NCBI GenBank assembly: GCA_019454405.1
Contig: JACFOH010000012.1
Span: forward strand, 1 to 53,810
Direction of reading: 5' to 3'
From: Promineifilum sp.
Lineage (GTDB): Bacteria > Chloroflexota > Anaerolineae > Promineifilales > Promineifilaceae
Length of the DNA stretch: 53,810 nucleotides
Of this stretch, positions 33,137 through 42,134 are shown in pieces. The stretch's first letter is position 1, and every line of letters begins with the position of its first letter. The notes under the pieces were generated by a model. The model made no database searches, was not told the origin of the DNA, and saw only the letters and a list, made by a program, of their open reading frames with translations. A program made the translations under genes and the position numbers.

Positions 33137-33309
33137 GCATGACTCCTTGAAAAGCGATACTCACCTACGCGAAGCGGCCTGTCGACCGGTTACATACATA
33201 ACACATACATTGTACCAACATAATTCTTACGCCCATCGGATATGGTATACCCAGTTACAGGAATAATACTGGATACCTCATTGAGGATTCCGATACGGAG
33301 TAAAGAAAG

Positions 33310-35196
33310 ATGAGCAAAATCTTGGGAATTGACCTGGGCACTACCAACTCAGTCATGGCGGTCATGGAAGGCGGCGAGCCAACTGTCATCACCACGGCCG
33401 AGGGTGGTCGTCTGACGCCATCGATGGTCGCCTTCACCAAGAACGGCGAGCGTCTGGTGGGCCAGACAGCCAAACGACAGGCCACTATCAACCCTGAAAA
33501 TACGATCTTTTCCGTGAAGCGGTTCATCGGCCGTCATTTTGACGATCCCGAGACGAAAGAAGACCGCCAGCGGTTGCCATACCCCATCGTAGCCGGGCCG
33601 AGCGACGACGTACGCATTGAAGTCCCCATCAAGGGGCAATCGTACACCCCGCAGGAGATCTCGGCGATGGTACTGGCCAAAATGAAGAAGGATGCCGAGG
33701 ATTACCTCGGACAGCCCGTGACCAAGGCCGTCATTACGGTGCCGGCCTATTTTAACGATAGCCAGCGACAGGCAACGAAAGACGCCGGCCGTATCGCGGG
33801 GCTTGAGGTGCTGCGTATCGTCAACGAGCCGACGGCCGCCGCCCTGGCCTACGGTCTGGACAAGAAGAACGACGAGCGCATCCTGGTCTTCGACCTGGGC
33901 GGTGGTACGTTCGACGTATCCATCCTGGACGTGAGCGAAGGCCTCATCGAAGTGGTGGCCACCAATGGCGACACCCATCTGGGTGGCGACGACTGGGATC
34001 TGGCCATCGTCGACTGGGTGACGAGCGAGTTCCTGCGCGATCAGGGCATCGACCTGAAGCAGGATCGCCAGGCGTTGCAGCGTGTTCGCGAGGCGGCCGA
34101 GAAGGCCAAGGTCGAACTGTCGTCTACAATGGAGACGGAGATCAACCTGCCCTTCATCACTGCCGATGTGAACGGTCCGAAACATCTGCAGATGCGCCTG
34201 AGCCGGGCGAAGTTCGAGCAACTGACCGAGAAACTGGTGGAGCAACTGACCACGCCGTTCAACAAGGCGTTACGGGACGCGAACATCGGCGCCGGCGACC
34301 TGGACGAGATCGTCCTGGTGGGTGGCTCCACGCGTATGCCCATGGTGCAGGAGCTGGTCCGCAAGCTAACCGGTAAGGAACCGAACAAGAGCGTTAATCC
34401 GGATGAGGTTGTGGCGATTGGCGCAGCCTTGCAGGCGGGCGTGATCGGTGGCGATGTATCCGACGTGCTGTTGCTGGATGTGACCCCGTTGAGCCTGGGC
34501 CTGGAGACGCTGGGTGGCGTGATGACCACGCTGATCCCGCGCAACACAACCATCCCGACCCGCAAGAGCGAGGTCTTCAGCACGGCTGAGGATAGCCAAA
34601 CCGCTGTTGATATCCACATCTTGCAGGGCGAGCGGCCGATGGCCGGCGATAACAACACGCTCGGCGTCTTCCGTCTGGAAGGTCTGCCGGCCGCGCCGCG
34701 CGGCATCCCGCAGATCGAGGTGACGTTCGACATCGACGCCAACGGCATTCTGAATGTGACCGCCAAGGATCGGGCGACGGGACGTAGCCAGCAGGTGACG
34801 ATCACCGCCAGCACAAACCTGACCGAGAACGAGATTCAGCGCATGGTGAAGGAAGCCGAATCGCATGCGGCCGACGACCAGCGCAGTCGGGAATTGATCG
34901 AGGCCCGCAACATGGCCGACCAGGTGATTTATCAAACCGAGAAGAGTCTGGGATCGATGAACGGTTCCGCCCCGGCGGACACACGACATAATCTTGAGAG
35001 CCAGATCGCTGAACTGCGCGAAGCGATCAAGGGCGACGATAGCGATCGCATCCGGCGCCTGACCGAGTCTATCCAGAAGGCGGCCATGGCGTTGGGTGAA
35101 GCGATGTATCAACAGCCGCAGGCCGGCGCTCCCGATTCGGGAGACGGCCACGGCGAGGACGAGGATGTCGTCGAGGGCGAGTTTGAAGCGGCGTAA
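33310..35196 (+). CDS. dnaK: molecular chaperone DnaK (Hsp70)
   Basis: A 628-residue Hsp70. The nucleotide-binding domain starts [20 protein letters not shown] and has [17 protein letters not shown], the phosphate-2 loop [14 protein letters not shown] and [16 protein letters not shown]. The linker is [13 protein letters not shown]. The substrate-binding domain and helical lid follow, and the tail is acidic, ending [11 protein letters not shown]. It is alone: no grpE, dnaJ or hrcA is adjacent. The upstream gap shows no CIRCE (TTAGCACTC) or HAIR operator, so heat control, if any, works otherwise. GGAG lies nine bases before the ATG. A strong terminator follows. Confidence 0.98.
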   Translation: MSKILGIDLGTTNSVMAVMEGGEPTVITTAEGGRLTPSMVAFTKNGERLVGQTAKRQATINPENTIFSVKRFIGRHFDDPETKEDRQRLPYPIVAGPSDDVRIEVPIKGQSYTPQEISAMVLAKMKKDAEDYLGQPVTKAVITVPAYFNDSQRQATKDAGRIAGLEVLRIVNEPTAAALAYGLDKKNDERILVFDLGGGTFDVSILDVSEGLIEVVATNGDTHLGGDDWDLAIVDWVTSEFLRDQGIDLKQDRQALQRVREAAEKAKVELSSTMETEINLPFITADVNGPKHLQMRLSRAKFEQLTEKLVEQLTTPFNKALRDANIGAGDLDEIVLVGGSTRMPMVQELVRKLTGKEPNKSVNPDEVVAIGAALQAGVIGGDVSDVLLLDVTPLSLGLETLGGVMTTLIPRNTTIPTRKSEVFSTAEDSQTAVDIHILQGERPMAGDNNTLGVFRLEGLPAAPRGIPQIEVTFDIDANGILNVTAKDRATGRSQQVTITASTNLTENEIQRMVKEAESHAADDQRSRELIEARNMADQVIYQTEKSLGSMNGSAPADTRHNLESQIAELREAIKGDDSDRIRRLTESIQKAAMALGEAMYQQPQAGAPDSGDGHGEDEDVVEGEFEAA

Positions 35197-35242
35197 ATCG
35201 CGCTCCAACTAGAACGATAGATTACAATTCTTGAAATCGAAG

Positions 35243-35285
35243 ATAGCCGGCTGTACAATGTCGCAGTCGGCTATTTTTCTTTTCC
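35243..35285 (+). terminator. intrinsic terminator of dnaK
   Basis: ATAGCCGGCTG pairs with CAGTCGGCTAT (11 bp with one G-U pair) around a ten-base loop, followed by TTTTTCTTTT. It lies 46 bases after the dnaK stop. Confidence 0.93.
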
Positions 35286-35337
35286 AGGAGAGCATGACCA
35301 AGAGGCGCGAACACCAAACTGCCTGTCCTTCGAGAGT

Positions 35338-37680
35338 ATGCGCATGAATCGCCGGATACCTTTCATTCTTGGTCTAGCTGCCCTAACCTTCTTCCTCCTT
35401 CTAGCCACCCGAACCGTCCATTCACACCAGGGGCGTCAGTTGTTCCCGGGTTCGCCGGATCGTAAAGTCGTGACCGGAGTCGATTACCTCGGCCAACTGC
35501 TCATCCCCGCTGGTACCCAATTCGAAGGCACATTGGTCGGCGGCTTGTCGGCCATCACCTATGACACGGATCGCGATGTTTACTACGTGCTCTCCGATGA
35601 CCAAAACGAATATGGTCAGTCGCGGTTTTTCACGATGACGTTCGACCTGGCTGATGGGCATCTGACCAACGAAAGCAGCGCGATCATCGGCGTTACGATG
35701 CTGGCCAAGCCCGACGGCGAGTCATACGAGCCCTATCGAATCGATCCCGAGGGCATCGCCTATGATGGCGAAGACGGCCTATATATATCATCCGAGCGCA
35801 ACTTTACGCCCGGCAAGAACGTCGAACCATCTTTCATCGGCCTCTTTGGGTTGGACGGCCGGTTGATCAGATCGATATCAGTGCCCGAGAAATTCCGGCT
35901 AGACGGTCAGGGCGTGCGCCCCAACCTGGGCTTCGAGAGCCTGACCATGCGACCGGATGGTCGCTATCTGTTCACGGCCGTGGAGAACGCCCTGGCGCAA
36001 GACGGACCTGTCGCCGACCTGCAGCAAGGCAGCGCGGCCCGGATCATAGCGTTCGACCGGGCTACCGGCGCCGCCTCGCGCGAATTTGTTTACATGACCG
36101 AGCCAATAGCGGGCGAGCCTACCCAAGGGAAAACACACGAGAATGGCCTGGCCGAGTTGCTGGCATTGGACAACAACGGCACGTTCCTGGCTCTGGAACG
36201 TTCTTATTCAGAGGGCATGGGGTTCACCATCAGACTATTCGTCGCCCGAACACAGGGTGCGCTGGACGTCAGTTCCATCGACAGTCTGATGTGGGCGCAG
36301 GAAAGCAGGCCATACGACATCGATTCACCCGTCCATAAAGAGCAGATCAATCTGAGCGGCTTGAATCTGCCGTTCCTTACCAACATCGAGGGCATGACTC
36401 TCGGCCCGACGCTGGCGGACGGCCGTCGGACGCTCATTCTCGTCGCCGATAATAACTTCAATCAGATTCTGCCGACACAATTCATCGTCCTGGCTCTAAC
36501 GATGGATACGATCCCTGCCGCGTTACCGGTCGCTGAATCGCCTCGACTGATCGACCAGGCAGATCCGCCCGACGATAGCCTGGCCGGCCGGGCCGCCGAC
36601 GCGGCGATCTGGGTTCACCCCACCGAGCCGGGCGACAGCCTCGTGATCACGACCATCGAAGGTGGAGGCCTGCAGGTTCTGGACCTGTCCGGCCGGGTGA
36701 TCCAGACCATCGCCCCAACGGCCTATGGCGATCGGAAGTTCGACGGTATAGATTTGATCTATAATTTCGCGTCAGCCGGGCAAAAGATCGACCTGGCCAT
36801 CGTCTCCGACAGCGCGCATAATGCATTGGTCGCCTTCCGGATCGATCCGCAGATCAGGCAGCTCATCGAAGTGACCAGCGCCGGCATTCCGCAGCCGTTA
36901 TCGGGCGAAGGCGAAAATAGCACGACCGCGCATCATCTGGCGGCCTATACCAGCCCGTCCAGCGGCCGCTATTATGTCTTTGTGTCTCAGGGGGACGGAA
37001 GCCGCATCACCCAATTGGAACTGAGCGACGACGGCGCGGGCGGAGTGACGGGCGCTGTCGTACGTGTGATCGAACTGCCGGCGCTCCCCAACAATACGAG
37101 CGCCCCTCAGGCCGGCGGTCTCGTTGCCGATCGGTTGCTGGGAAATCTATTCGTCACCCTATCGAATCGGGGCGAAATCCTGAAGTTCTCAGCCGAGCCG
37201 GAAGGAGGGGCCGATTATGCCGTCATCCCAACGCCCCACGAGGACAATACCGATGCCGGCATCGCCGGAGCAACCCTCTACTACGGACTGGGCCGATCCG
37301 GCTACTTATTGGTTTCCAGCCAGTCCGACCATACCTACGCTCTTTTCCAACGGGCCGGCGACCATGGTTACATGGGACGTTTCGTTATCGGGGACAACGG
37401 CGGGATCGACCAGGCGACGGGGACGGAGGGGCTCGACGTTGTCAACGTGGCGCTGGGACAGCCGTTCCCATACGGCCTGCTGGTCGTCCAGGACAGCGCC
37501 AACGAACCACAAAACGTCGTTGCCAACGACGGCCGGCTGGAAAACAACAGCACCAACTTCAAATTGGTGCCATGGAGGTCTGTCGCCATGAGCTTCAGAC
37601 TACCGCTATCGGTCGACACTAATGGGTATGATCCGCGCTACCCGATGCGCATACTGTTGCCAACCGTATCCGGCGACTGA
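35338..37680 (+). CDS. secreted two-domain phytase (phytase-like esterase domain plus beta-propeller phytase)
   Basis: A 780-residue exported protein. Residues 1-28 form a signal peptide (RIPFILGLAALTFFLLLATR). Domain 1 (about 45-390) matches the esterase-like phytase domain, with LSAITYDTDRDVYYVLSDDQ, RIDPEGIAYDGEDGLYISSE, NLGFESLTMRPDGRYLFTAV and ENGLAELLALDN. Domain 2 (about 400-770) is a beta-propeller phytase with DAAIWVHPTEPGDSLVITTI, KFDGIDLIYNF and GTEGLDVVNVALG. Beta-propeller phytases release phosphate from Ca-phytate outside the cell. Having both in one chain suggests a dedicated extracellular phosphate-scavenging enzyme. It ends RILLPTVSGD. Start is ATG 35338 or ATG 35344. It is monocistronic, between the dnaK terminator and a tRNA gene. 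Confidence 0.88.
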   Translation: MRMNRRIPFILGLAALTFFLLLATRTVHSHQGRQLFPGSPDRKVVTGVDYLGQLLIPAGTQFEGTLVGGLSAITYDTDRDVYYVLSDDQNEYGQSRFFTMTFDLADGHLTNESSAIIGVTMLAKPDGESYEPYRIDPEGIAYDGEDGLYISSERNFTPGKNVEPSFIGLFGLDGRLIRSISVPEKFRLDGQGVRPNLGFESLTMRPDGRYLFTAVENALAQDGPVADLQQGSAARIIAFDRATGAASREFVYMTEPIAGEPTQGKTHENGLAELLALDNNGTFLALERSYSEGMGFTIRLFVARTQGALDVSSIDSLMWAQESRPYDIDSPVHKEQINLSGLNLPFLTNIEGMTLGPTLADGRRTLILVADNNFNQILPTQFIVLALTMDTIPAALPVAESPRLIDQADPPDDSLAGRAADAAIWVHPTEPGDSLVITTIEGGGLQVLDLSGRVIQTIAPTAYGDRKFDGIDLIYNFASAGQKIDLAIVSDSAHNALVAFRIDPQIRQLIEVTSAGIPQPLSGEGENSTTAHHLAAYTSPSSGRYYVFVSQGDGSRITQLELSDDGAGGVTGAVVRVIELPALPNNTSAPQAGGLVADRLLGNLFVTLSNRGEILKFSAEPEGGADYAVIPTPHEDNTDAGIAGATLYYGLGRSGYLLVSSQSDHTYALFQRAGDHGYMGRFVIGDNGGIDQATGTEGLDVVNVALGQPFPYGLLVVQDSANEPQNVVANDGRLENNSTNFKLVPWRSVAMSFRLPLSVDTNGYDPRYPMRILLPTVSGD

Positions 37681-37712
37681 TTGTGAATCGACCTGGACCT
37701 GTTCCCCCCTAC

Positions 37713-37743
37713 AAAAAAACACGCCCGGCGTACTGCCGGACGT
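37713..37743 (-). terminator. intrinsic terminator after the tRNA gene
   Basis: On the minus strand ACGTCCGGC pairs with GCCGGGCGT (nine bp with one G-U pair) around a five-base loop, followed by GTTTTTTTG. It lies seven bases downstream of the tRNA 3' end. Confidence 0.9.
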
Positions 37744-37750
37744 CTGTCTG

Positions 37751-37822
37751 TGGCGCCAGATGGATTTGAACCATCGACCTAGGGCTTATGAGTCCCCCGC
37801 TCTACCACTGAGCTATAGCGCC
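37751..37822 (-). tRNA. tRNA with anticodon CAU (Met or lysidine-type Ile)
   Basis: A 72-base cloverleaf on the minus strand. The acceptor stem GGCGCTA/TGGCGCC has one G-U pair and the discriminator is A. The D arm is GCTC-AGTGGTA-GAGC, the anticodon loop CTCATAA and the T arm GATGG-TTCAAAT-CCATC. The anticodon stem has an A-G mismatch at 31-39. CCA is not encoded. The CAU anticodon leaves elongator Met or Ile2 open; the non-C1:A72 acceptor end argues against an initiator tRNA only weakly. Confidence 0.93.
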
Positions 37823-37889
37823 AAATCAGGTGGTATTATAACCAGCCCGCCGTCGATTGCCAAGCGCTGAACGGGTCAGTTTGATCGCG

Positions 37890-39017
37890 TTAACCAGCGA
37901 TACTGGCTAGCGGAAAGGGAACGAAAGTAAGGAAGAAGAGCACCAGTGTAAAGATGGCCAACGCGCGGCGGCGCGGGTCAAGCTCGGTGATATCTTCCAG
38001 CGGCCTGGCGTGCACGCGGCCGAACGCGAACAGCAACAGGATCCACAACAGCCACGTCGGCGCGAACGCCCCTTGCAGGTAAGTATAGAGTACGATCAAC
38101 CCCAACCCGACGATGGACGGCCAGAAGAACATCCGCGCCCGCCTACCAAAGAGCGAATAGGCCACGTGGCCGCCATCCAGTTGCCCCACCGGGATCAGGT
38201 TCAATCCGGTGACAAACAAGCCCACCCAACCGGCCCAGGCAACCTGATTCAGTTGGACGTCCATTCCTCCGCTGGGCAGATATTTGCCAAAAACGATGAA
38301 CTTGGCCAGCAGGTAGAGGATGGAGTTCCCTTCAAGCAAGCCGCCGGGTGAGAGATGCCCAACCGACGATGTCGCCAGACCGATAAACAGAATCGGCAAG
38401 GCGAATATCAGGCCGGTCAATGGGCCTGCCGCACCGACGTCGAACAGTGCCCGCCGGTTGCTGACCGGCCCTTGAAGGCGAATGAACGCGCCGAATGTGC
38501 CGAATATCGACAGGGGCATCGGAATGAAGTAGGGCAGCGTCACCGGCACATTATGGTGCCGGGCAGCGAAATAGTGACCTAGTTCGTGCGCCCCCAGGAT
38601 AAGCAAAATGCTGGCCGCAAACGGCCAGCCGCGCCAAATTTGGTAAGCTTGGCTTGTCGTCTCGGCCCCATACAACGCGCCGACGAACAACGTGGAGAAG
38701 ATGGTGGCGATGAACAGGATCAGATTGACGGCCCAACGTGATTTAGGGTGTTCGAAGACAATCGGCAGAGCGATAATTGCCACCTGCTCGCCCTCCCGGC
38801 TCACAGTTGGCGTGTAGCCGTATCGCTCAAAACGTCGCCGTAATTCATTGAAACACTCAGCCGGGTCTTGAAGAAATCGGCCGCGAAACCGCAAATGCCC
38901 TTTCATCGGATAACCTAGCGTCGTGTCATAGACCATAAACAGGTCGGCGACGTCTCGGCGCAGAGCATCGGCATACTGATACGTCTCAATGGGCGCCGGC
39001 GGTTGAAATTCCTCCAT
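37890..39017 (-). CDS. site-2 protease family (M50) membrane metalloprotease
   Basis: A 375-residue intramembrane protease. A soluble N-terminal domain of about 90 residues is followed by about seven helices. The zinc motif is HELGH (144-148) in ILGAHELGHYFAARH, and the third ligand is Asp281 in NLIPVGQLDGGHVAYSLFG. It is close in layout to the cyanobacterial/plant EGY-type proteases rather than RseP: no PDZ domain is seen. It probably cuts a membrane-bound regulator or membrane protein; no candidate substrate is adjacent except perhaps the small membrane protein encoded 20 bases upstream, with which it forms an operon. Confidence 0.9.
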   Translation of the reverse strand: MEEFQPPAPIETYQYADALRRDVADLFMVYDTTLGYPMKGHLRFRGRFLQDPAECFNELRRRFERYGYTPTVSREGEQVAIIALPIVFEHPKSRWAVNLILFIATIFSTLFVGALYGAETTSQAYQIWRGWPFAASILLILGAHELGHYFAARHHNVPVTLPYFIPMPLSIFGTFGAFIRLQGPVSNRRALFDVGAAGPLTGLIFALPILFIGLATSSVGHLSPGGLLEGNSILYLLAKFIVFGKYLPSGGMDVQLNQVAWAGWVGLFVTGLNLIPVGQLDGGHVAYSLFGRRARMFFWPSIVGLGLIVLYTYLQGAFAPTWLLWILLLFAFGRVHARPLEDITELDPRRRALAIFTLVLFFLTFVPFPLASIAG

Positions 39018-39037
39018 TCTCTATCGCTTGTTCCGAA

Positions 39038-39295
39038 TCAGGCGCTTTTGGTTTTTTCGTCAGCTTGCTGAATATCGGCGGCATCGGCCGCGGCATCCTC
39101 GTCGTCTCCCCAGCTGACGATCCAGATGCACGCGCCCGCGACCAGCGTCGTGATCAGAACCAGCCAGAACCATTGCATGGGGAGCAAGCCAACGCTCCGC
39201 GCTTCATAGATCAGGATGGCATTCATGCCGGCGGCCAGGACGATCCACGCGGCCAAATGAGGATGATTCAGGATCCACTGTTTAATAGCTTGCAT
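39038..39295 (-). CDS. small two-helix membrane protein
   Basis: An 85-residue protein with two hydrophobic helices (about 13-30 and 40-62) and an acidic alanine-rich tail (DDEDAAADAADIQQADEKTK). I do not recognise a family. It is encoded immediately upstream of the site-2 protease on the same strand, so it may be a partner or substrate. The ATG has no ribosome-binding site, but a minus-strand TATAGT ends nine bases before it, suggesting a leaderless message. Confidence 0.65.
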   Translation of the reverse strand: MQAIKQWILNHPHLAAWIVLAAGMNAILIYEARSVGLLPMQWFWLVLITTLVAGACIWIVSWGDDEDAAADAADIQQADEKTKSA

Positions 39296-39304
39296 GATGG
39301 TTTA

Positions 39305-39310
39305 ACTATA
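39305..39310 (-). promoter_or_regulatory. -10 box nine bases before the small membrane protein start
   Basis: Minus-strand TATAGT (39310-39305) ends nine bases before ATG 39295. The -35 position carries only a weak TGTGCA. This supports a leaderless transcript of the small membrane protein and protease genes. Confidence 0.45.
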
Positions 39311-39375
39311 ACGATTTACACGACGATTGCACAGGGGAAAGGCCATTTTCGGCAAACGCTAACCCGCCGATACAC

Positions 39376-39987
39376 TTACGTGACATCCCGAGCAGGTGAC
39401 GAAAGATTTGACCAGGCCACCTCGAACTGCTCCTGTGTGGCTGACATCAGCCCATCCGTATGAATGACGACATCGGCGCGGCCGATCTTCTCCTCTTGGG
39501 GGGACTGGGCCTCGACCCGCGCTACGGCTGACGCATCATCCATCCCCCGGCAAACCCGCAGTCGCTCCAGTTGCGTCGCGCGGGAGCAGGTCGTCACCCA
39601 GACCTGGTCACACACAGCCGCCAGCGGCCCTTCCAACAGCTTAATCGCCTCGATCATCACGATGGGCGCTTCGCTCGTGGCCACCCGGCGAGCGATTTCC
39701 TCGCGCACGGCCGGATGCAAGATATCTTCCAGCCGCCGCAACGCCTGCTCGTCGCCGAAGACGATCCGGCCAACCGCAGCCCGATCAATGCGACCATCGG
39801 GCAGGCGCACCTCCGGTCCAAACGCGGCGACGACGGCCGTCTGGATGTCCTCGTCCCGTTGGAGCAGTTCATGCACGACGCGATCGGCATCGATGACCAA
39901 TGCGCCATGCTCGGCCGCCAGCTTCATGACGGCTGATTTGCCCGTGGCGATATTACCCGTCAACCCGATAATGATTCGCCGGTTCAT
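39376..39987 (-). CDS. coaE: dephospho-CoA kinase
   Basis: A 203-residue enzyme for the last step of coenzyme A synthesis, phosphorylation of the ribose 3'-hydroxyl of dephospho-CoA. The P-loop is GLTGNIATGKSAV (8-20), DADRVVHELL follows, and the lid region shows CSRATQLERLRVCRGMDDASAVARV. Length is normal. A strong GGGAGGAG lies seven bases before the ATG, inside the end of the upstream ABC-F gene, which it overlaps by 35 bases. The arrangement implies one operon with translational coupling. Confidence 0.95.
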   Translation of the reverse strand: MNRRIIIGLTGNIATGKSAVMKLAAEHGALVIDADRVVHELLQRDEDIQTAVVAAFGPEVRLPDGRIDRAAVGRIVFGDEQALRRLEDILHPAVREEIARRVATSEAPIVMIEAIKLLEGPLAAVCDQVWVTTCSRATQLERLRVCRGMDDASAVARVEAQSPQEEKIGRADVVIHTDGLMSATQEQFEVAWSNLSSPARDVT

Positions 39988-42022
39988 GTGTCATCTCCTC
40001 CCATCGTGCGAACAGCTCTTCCAGCCGGGTTTCAGCGGCTTCATACTCGGCCGTCAGGCGCTGCAACTCGATAAAGTCCTGTCCCTCAGCCGCATCCTGC
40101 AAAGCCTCACCTAACGAGGCCAGCGCCTCTTCGGTTATCGCGATATCGGCCTCAACTTCTGCCAAAGCCTCCGCTCGTTTGCGCTGCTCGTTCTTGCTCA
40201 ATTGGGGTACGGCCATCCCTGAACCATTCGTCGCCGCCGTATCCACCATCTCGGCCGCCGGTTTGATCGTTCGGGCCGCCAGATACGCCTGATAAGATCC
40301 GTGAAACACGTCCAGTCGCATCGCCCCATCTTCCCGGCGTAGCTCCCATACCTGGGTCGCTAACCGGTCGACGAGGTAGCGATCGTGCGTAACCAGCAAG
40401 ATCGTCCCGTCGAACGACTCCAGCGCCGACTGCAAAACCTCCTGCGACGGAATATCGAGATGATTGGTCGGCTCGTCCAGCAGGAGGAAATTAGCTTCCT
40501 CCAGCACCAGAATCGCCAGCGCCAGCCGCGCCCGCTCGCCACCGCTCAGCGTGCGGACCTGGCTGAAAACATCATCACCACGAAAAAGGTAGCGAGCCAG
40601 ATAGTTACGGGCTTCGCTAATAGGCATATCTTTATGCCGCAACAGCTCGTCCAGGACGGTAGATTCGGGATTAAGATCCTCATGAGCCTGGGCGAAGTAG
40701 CCTACCTTGAGGCTCGCGCCCAGTGCCAACTCGCCCATCAGCGGCTCCAATTGACCCAATATCACCTTCAAAAAGGTCGTCTTGCCCGTGCCATTCGGGC
40801 CGATGAGCGCGGCCGTCTCCAGTCGCCGCAGTTCCAGCCCGTCCACGGTGAACAGCGGGTGTCCAGGGTAGCCCACCGCCAGATCGGCCGCCCGCAGGAC
40901 GATATTCCCGCTACGATAGGCAGAACTAAGGCGCATGTTGAGCACAGGCGGCCGCGTCGGCGCGGGCAAGGCAGCGATAGCCTCCTGCAATTCGGCCAGC
41001 GTCGCCGCCGGCCGTCGCAGATCCAGCTCGTCGGCGATCCGGCTCCAGCCCTTGCCGCTCAGTTCGCCGATGGTCCCAAGGCCGCCAACTCGCACTGCTT
41101 CGATCTCGCGGCTCAAGCGCGACAACCGACCCCAAGCCATCTGGGTACGCTGTCCGGCGATATTGCGGCGGATAAAATCCACCTCCTTGGCCACTCGCTC
41201 CTGAAACGTGTCGTACTCTCGCTGTAGCCTCTCCCACCGCTCCTGTCGTTGATTGACATAAGCGCTATAGTTACCACGATAGACCTCGATCCCCGCCCGG
41301 CTCATCTCCCAGATCGTGTTGGCCACTCGGTCGAGAAAATAACGATCGTGGCTGACGACCAGCACCGCGCCGGACCAGCTATTCAGCGTGTTCTCCAGCC
41401 ATTCGATGGCCTGAACATCAAGGTGATTGGTCGGCTCGTCGAGGATAAGCAGATCGGGCGATTCCAGTAGCAGCCGACCCAGCAACACCCGCGTTTTCTG
41501 ACCACCGCTCAGTTGGTTCAGCGGCTGGTCCCAGGCCGAAGGTGAGAAGCCCAGACCGGTCAGGACCATACGTATGCGGGTTTCATAATCGTAGCCGCCG
41601 GCGATTTCGTGTTGTACCTGCAGGCGGCTGTACTCCTCCAGCAGCTCATCGGTCGCGGTCGCGTCAGTCGCATCCAGAGAGGCGATCTCGCTCTCCATCT
41701 GCCGGAGACGGGCTTCCATATCCAGTATCGGCTGGAAGACCGACAACATCTCGCCATGGACGGTCTGTTCGCTGCCCTGACCGACGAACGCGTCGGATGA
41801 TTCCTGGGAGAGATAGCCGATGCGGCCGCCCCGCGACAAGTACACTTGCCCGCTCGAGGGCTGGGCCTTGCCGGCCAAAATCCGTAGCAACGTCGTCTTG
41901 CCGATGCCGTTTGGCCCTACTAACCCGATCTTGCCATCGCGAGGAATGCCAACGCTGACGCCCCCAAAGACGTCATAGCTGCCGAATGATTGGCCGACGT
42001 TCGTCGCCGTTAATACCGCCAT
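39953..42022 (-). CDS. ABC-F subfamily ATPase
   Basis: A 689-residue soluble protein with two ABC domains and no membrane part, as in the ABC-F group that acts on ribosomes. Domain 1 has GPNGIGKTTLL (36-46), LSGGQKTRVLLGRLLLESPD and LDEPTNHLD. The interdomain linker is helical, rich in Arg and Glu, with ERVAKEVDFIRRN. Domain 2 has GPNGTGKTTFL, LSGGERARLALA and LDEPTNHLD. The C-terminal about 85 residues form a charged coiled coil. Whether it protects ribosomes from antibiotics or acts in translation control cannot be decided. A TATAAT ends eight bases before the ATG, suggesting a leaderless message. Confidence 0.9.
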   Translation of the reverse strand: MAVLTATNVGQSFGSYDVFGGVSVGIPRDGKIGLVGPNGIGKTTLLRILAGKAQPSSGQVYLSRGGRIGYLSQESSDAFVGQGSEQTVHGEMLSVFQPILDMEARLRQMESEIASLDATDATATDELLEEYSRLQVQHEIAGGYDYETRIRMVLTGLGFSPSAWDQPLNQLSGGQKTRVLLGRLLLESPDLLILDEPTNHLDVQAIEWLENTLNSWSGAVLVVSHDRYFLDRVANTIWEMSRAGIEVYRGNYSAYVNQRQERWERLQREYDTFQERVAKEVDFIRRNIAGQRTQMAWGRLSRLSREIEAVRVGGLGTIGELSGKGWSRIADELDLRRPAATLAELQEAIAALPAPTRPPVLNMRLSSAYRSGNIVLRAADLAVGYPGHPLFTVDGLELRRLETAALIGPNGTGKTTFLKVILGQLEPLMGELALGASLKVGYFAQAHEDLNPESTVLDELLRHKDMPISEARNYLARYLFRGDDVFSQVRTLSGGERARLALAILVLEEANFLLLDEPTNHLDIPSQEVLQSALESFDGTILLVTHDRYLVDRLATQVWELRREDGAMRLDVFHGSYQAYLAARTIKPAAEMVDTAATNGSGMAVPQLSKNEQRKRAEALAEVEADIAITEEALASLGEALQDAAEGQDFIELQRLTAEYEAAETRLEELFARWEEMTHEPANHYRVDG

Positions 42023-42030
42023 AACAACTG

Positions 42031-42036
42031 ATTATA
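42031..42036 (-). promoter_or_regulatory. -10 box eight bases before the ABC-F start
   Basis: Minus-strand TATAAT, a perfect match, ends eight bases before ATG 42022. No ribosome-binding site lies in between and no good -35 is present. Confidence 0.55.
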
Positions 42037-42134
42037 ACGCCGATCCGGCTGGTGAGGGAGGTCAGGATAGGGCGTCAGACCAAGCTCTCGCTCCGGTCAT
42101 GTTTCCCTGCGGGGGGCGACAATGCGCCGCTAAT

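Noticed and set aside
33137..33309. CIRCE or HAIR heat-shock operator upstream of dnaK
   Set aside because: Neither TTAGCACTC-N9-GAGTGCTAA nor CTTGAGT-N7-ACTCAAG is present; only a short CCTCA-T-TGAGG palindrome is seen.
33349..34814. Two long minus-strand frames opposite dnaK
   Set aside because: Typical antisense shadows of a conserved GC-rich gene; no motif or start signal.
37622..37870. An 82-codon frame across the tRNA gene
   Set aside because: It reads through the tRNA and its terminator and has no start signal.
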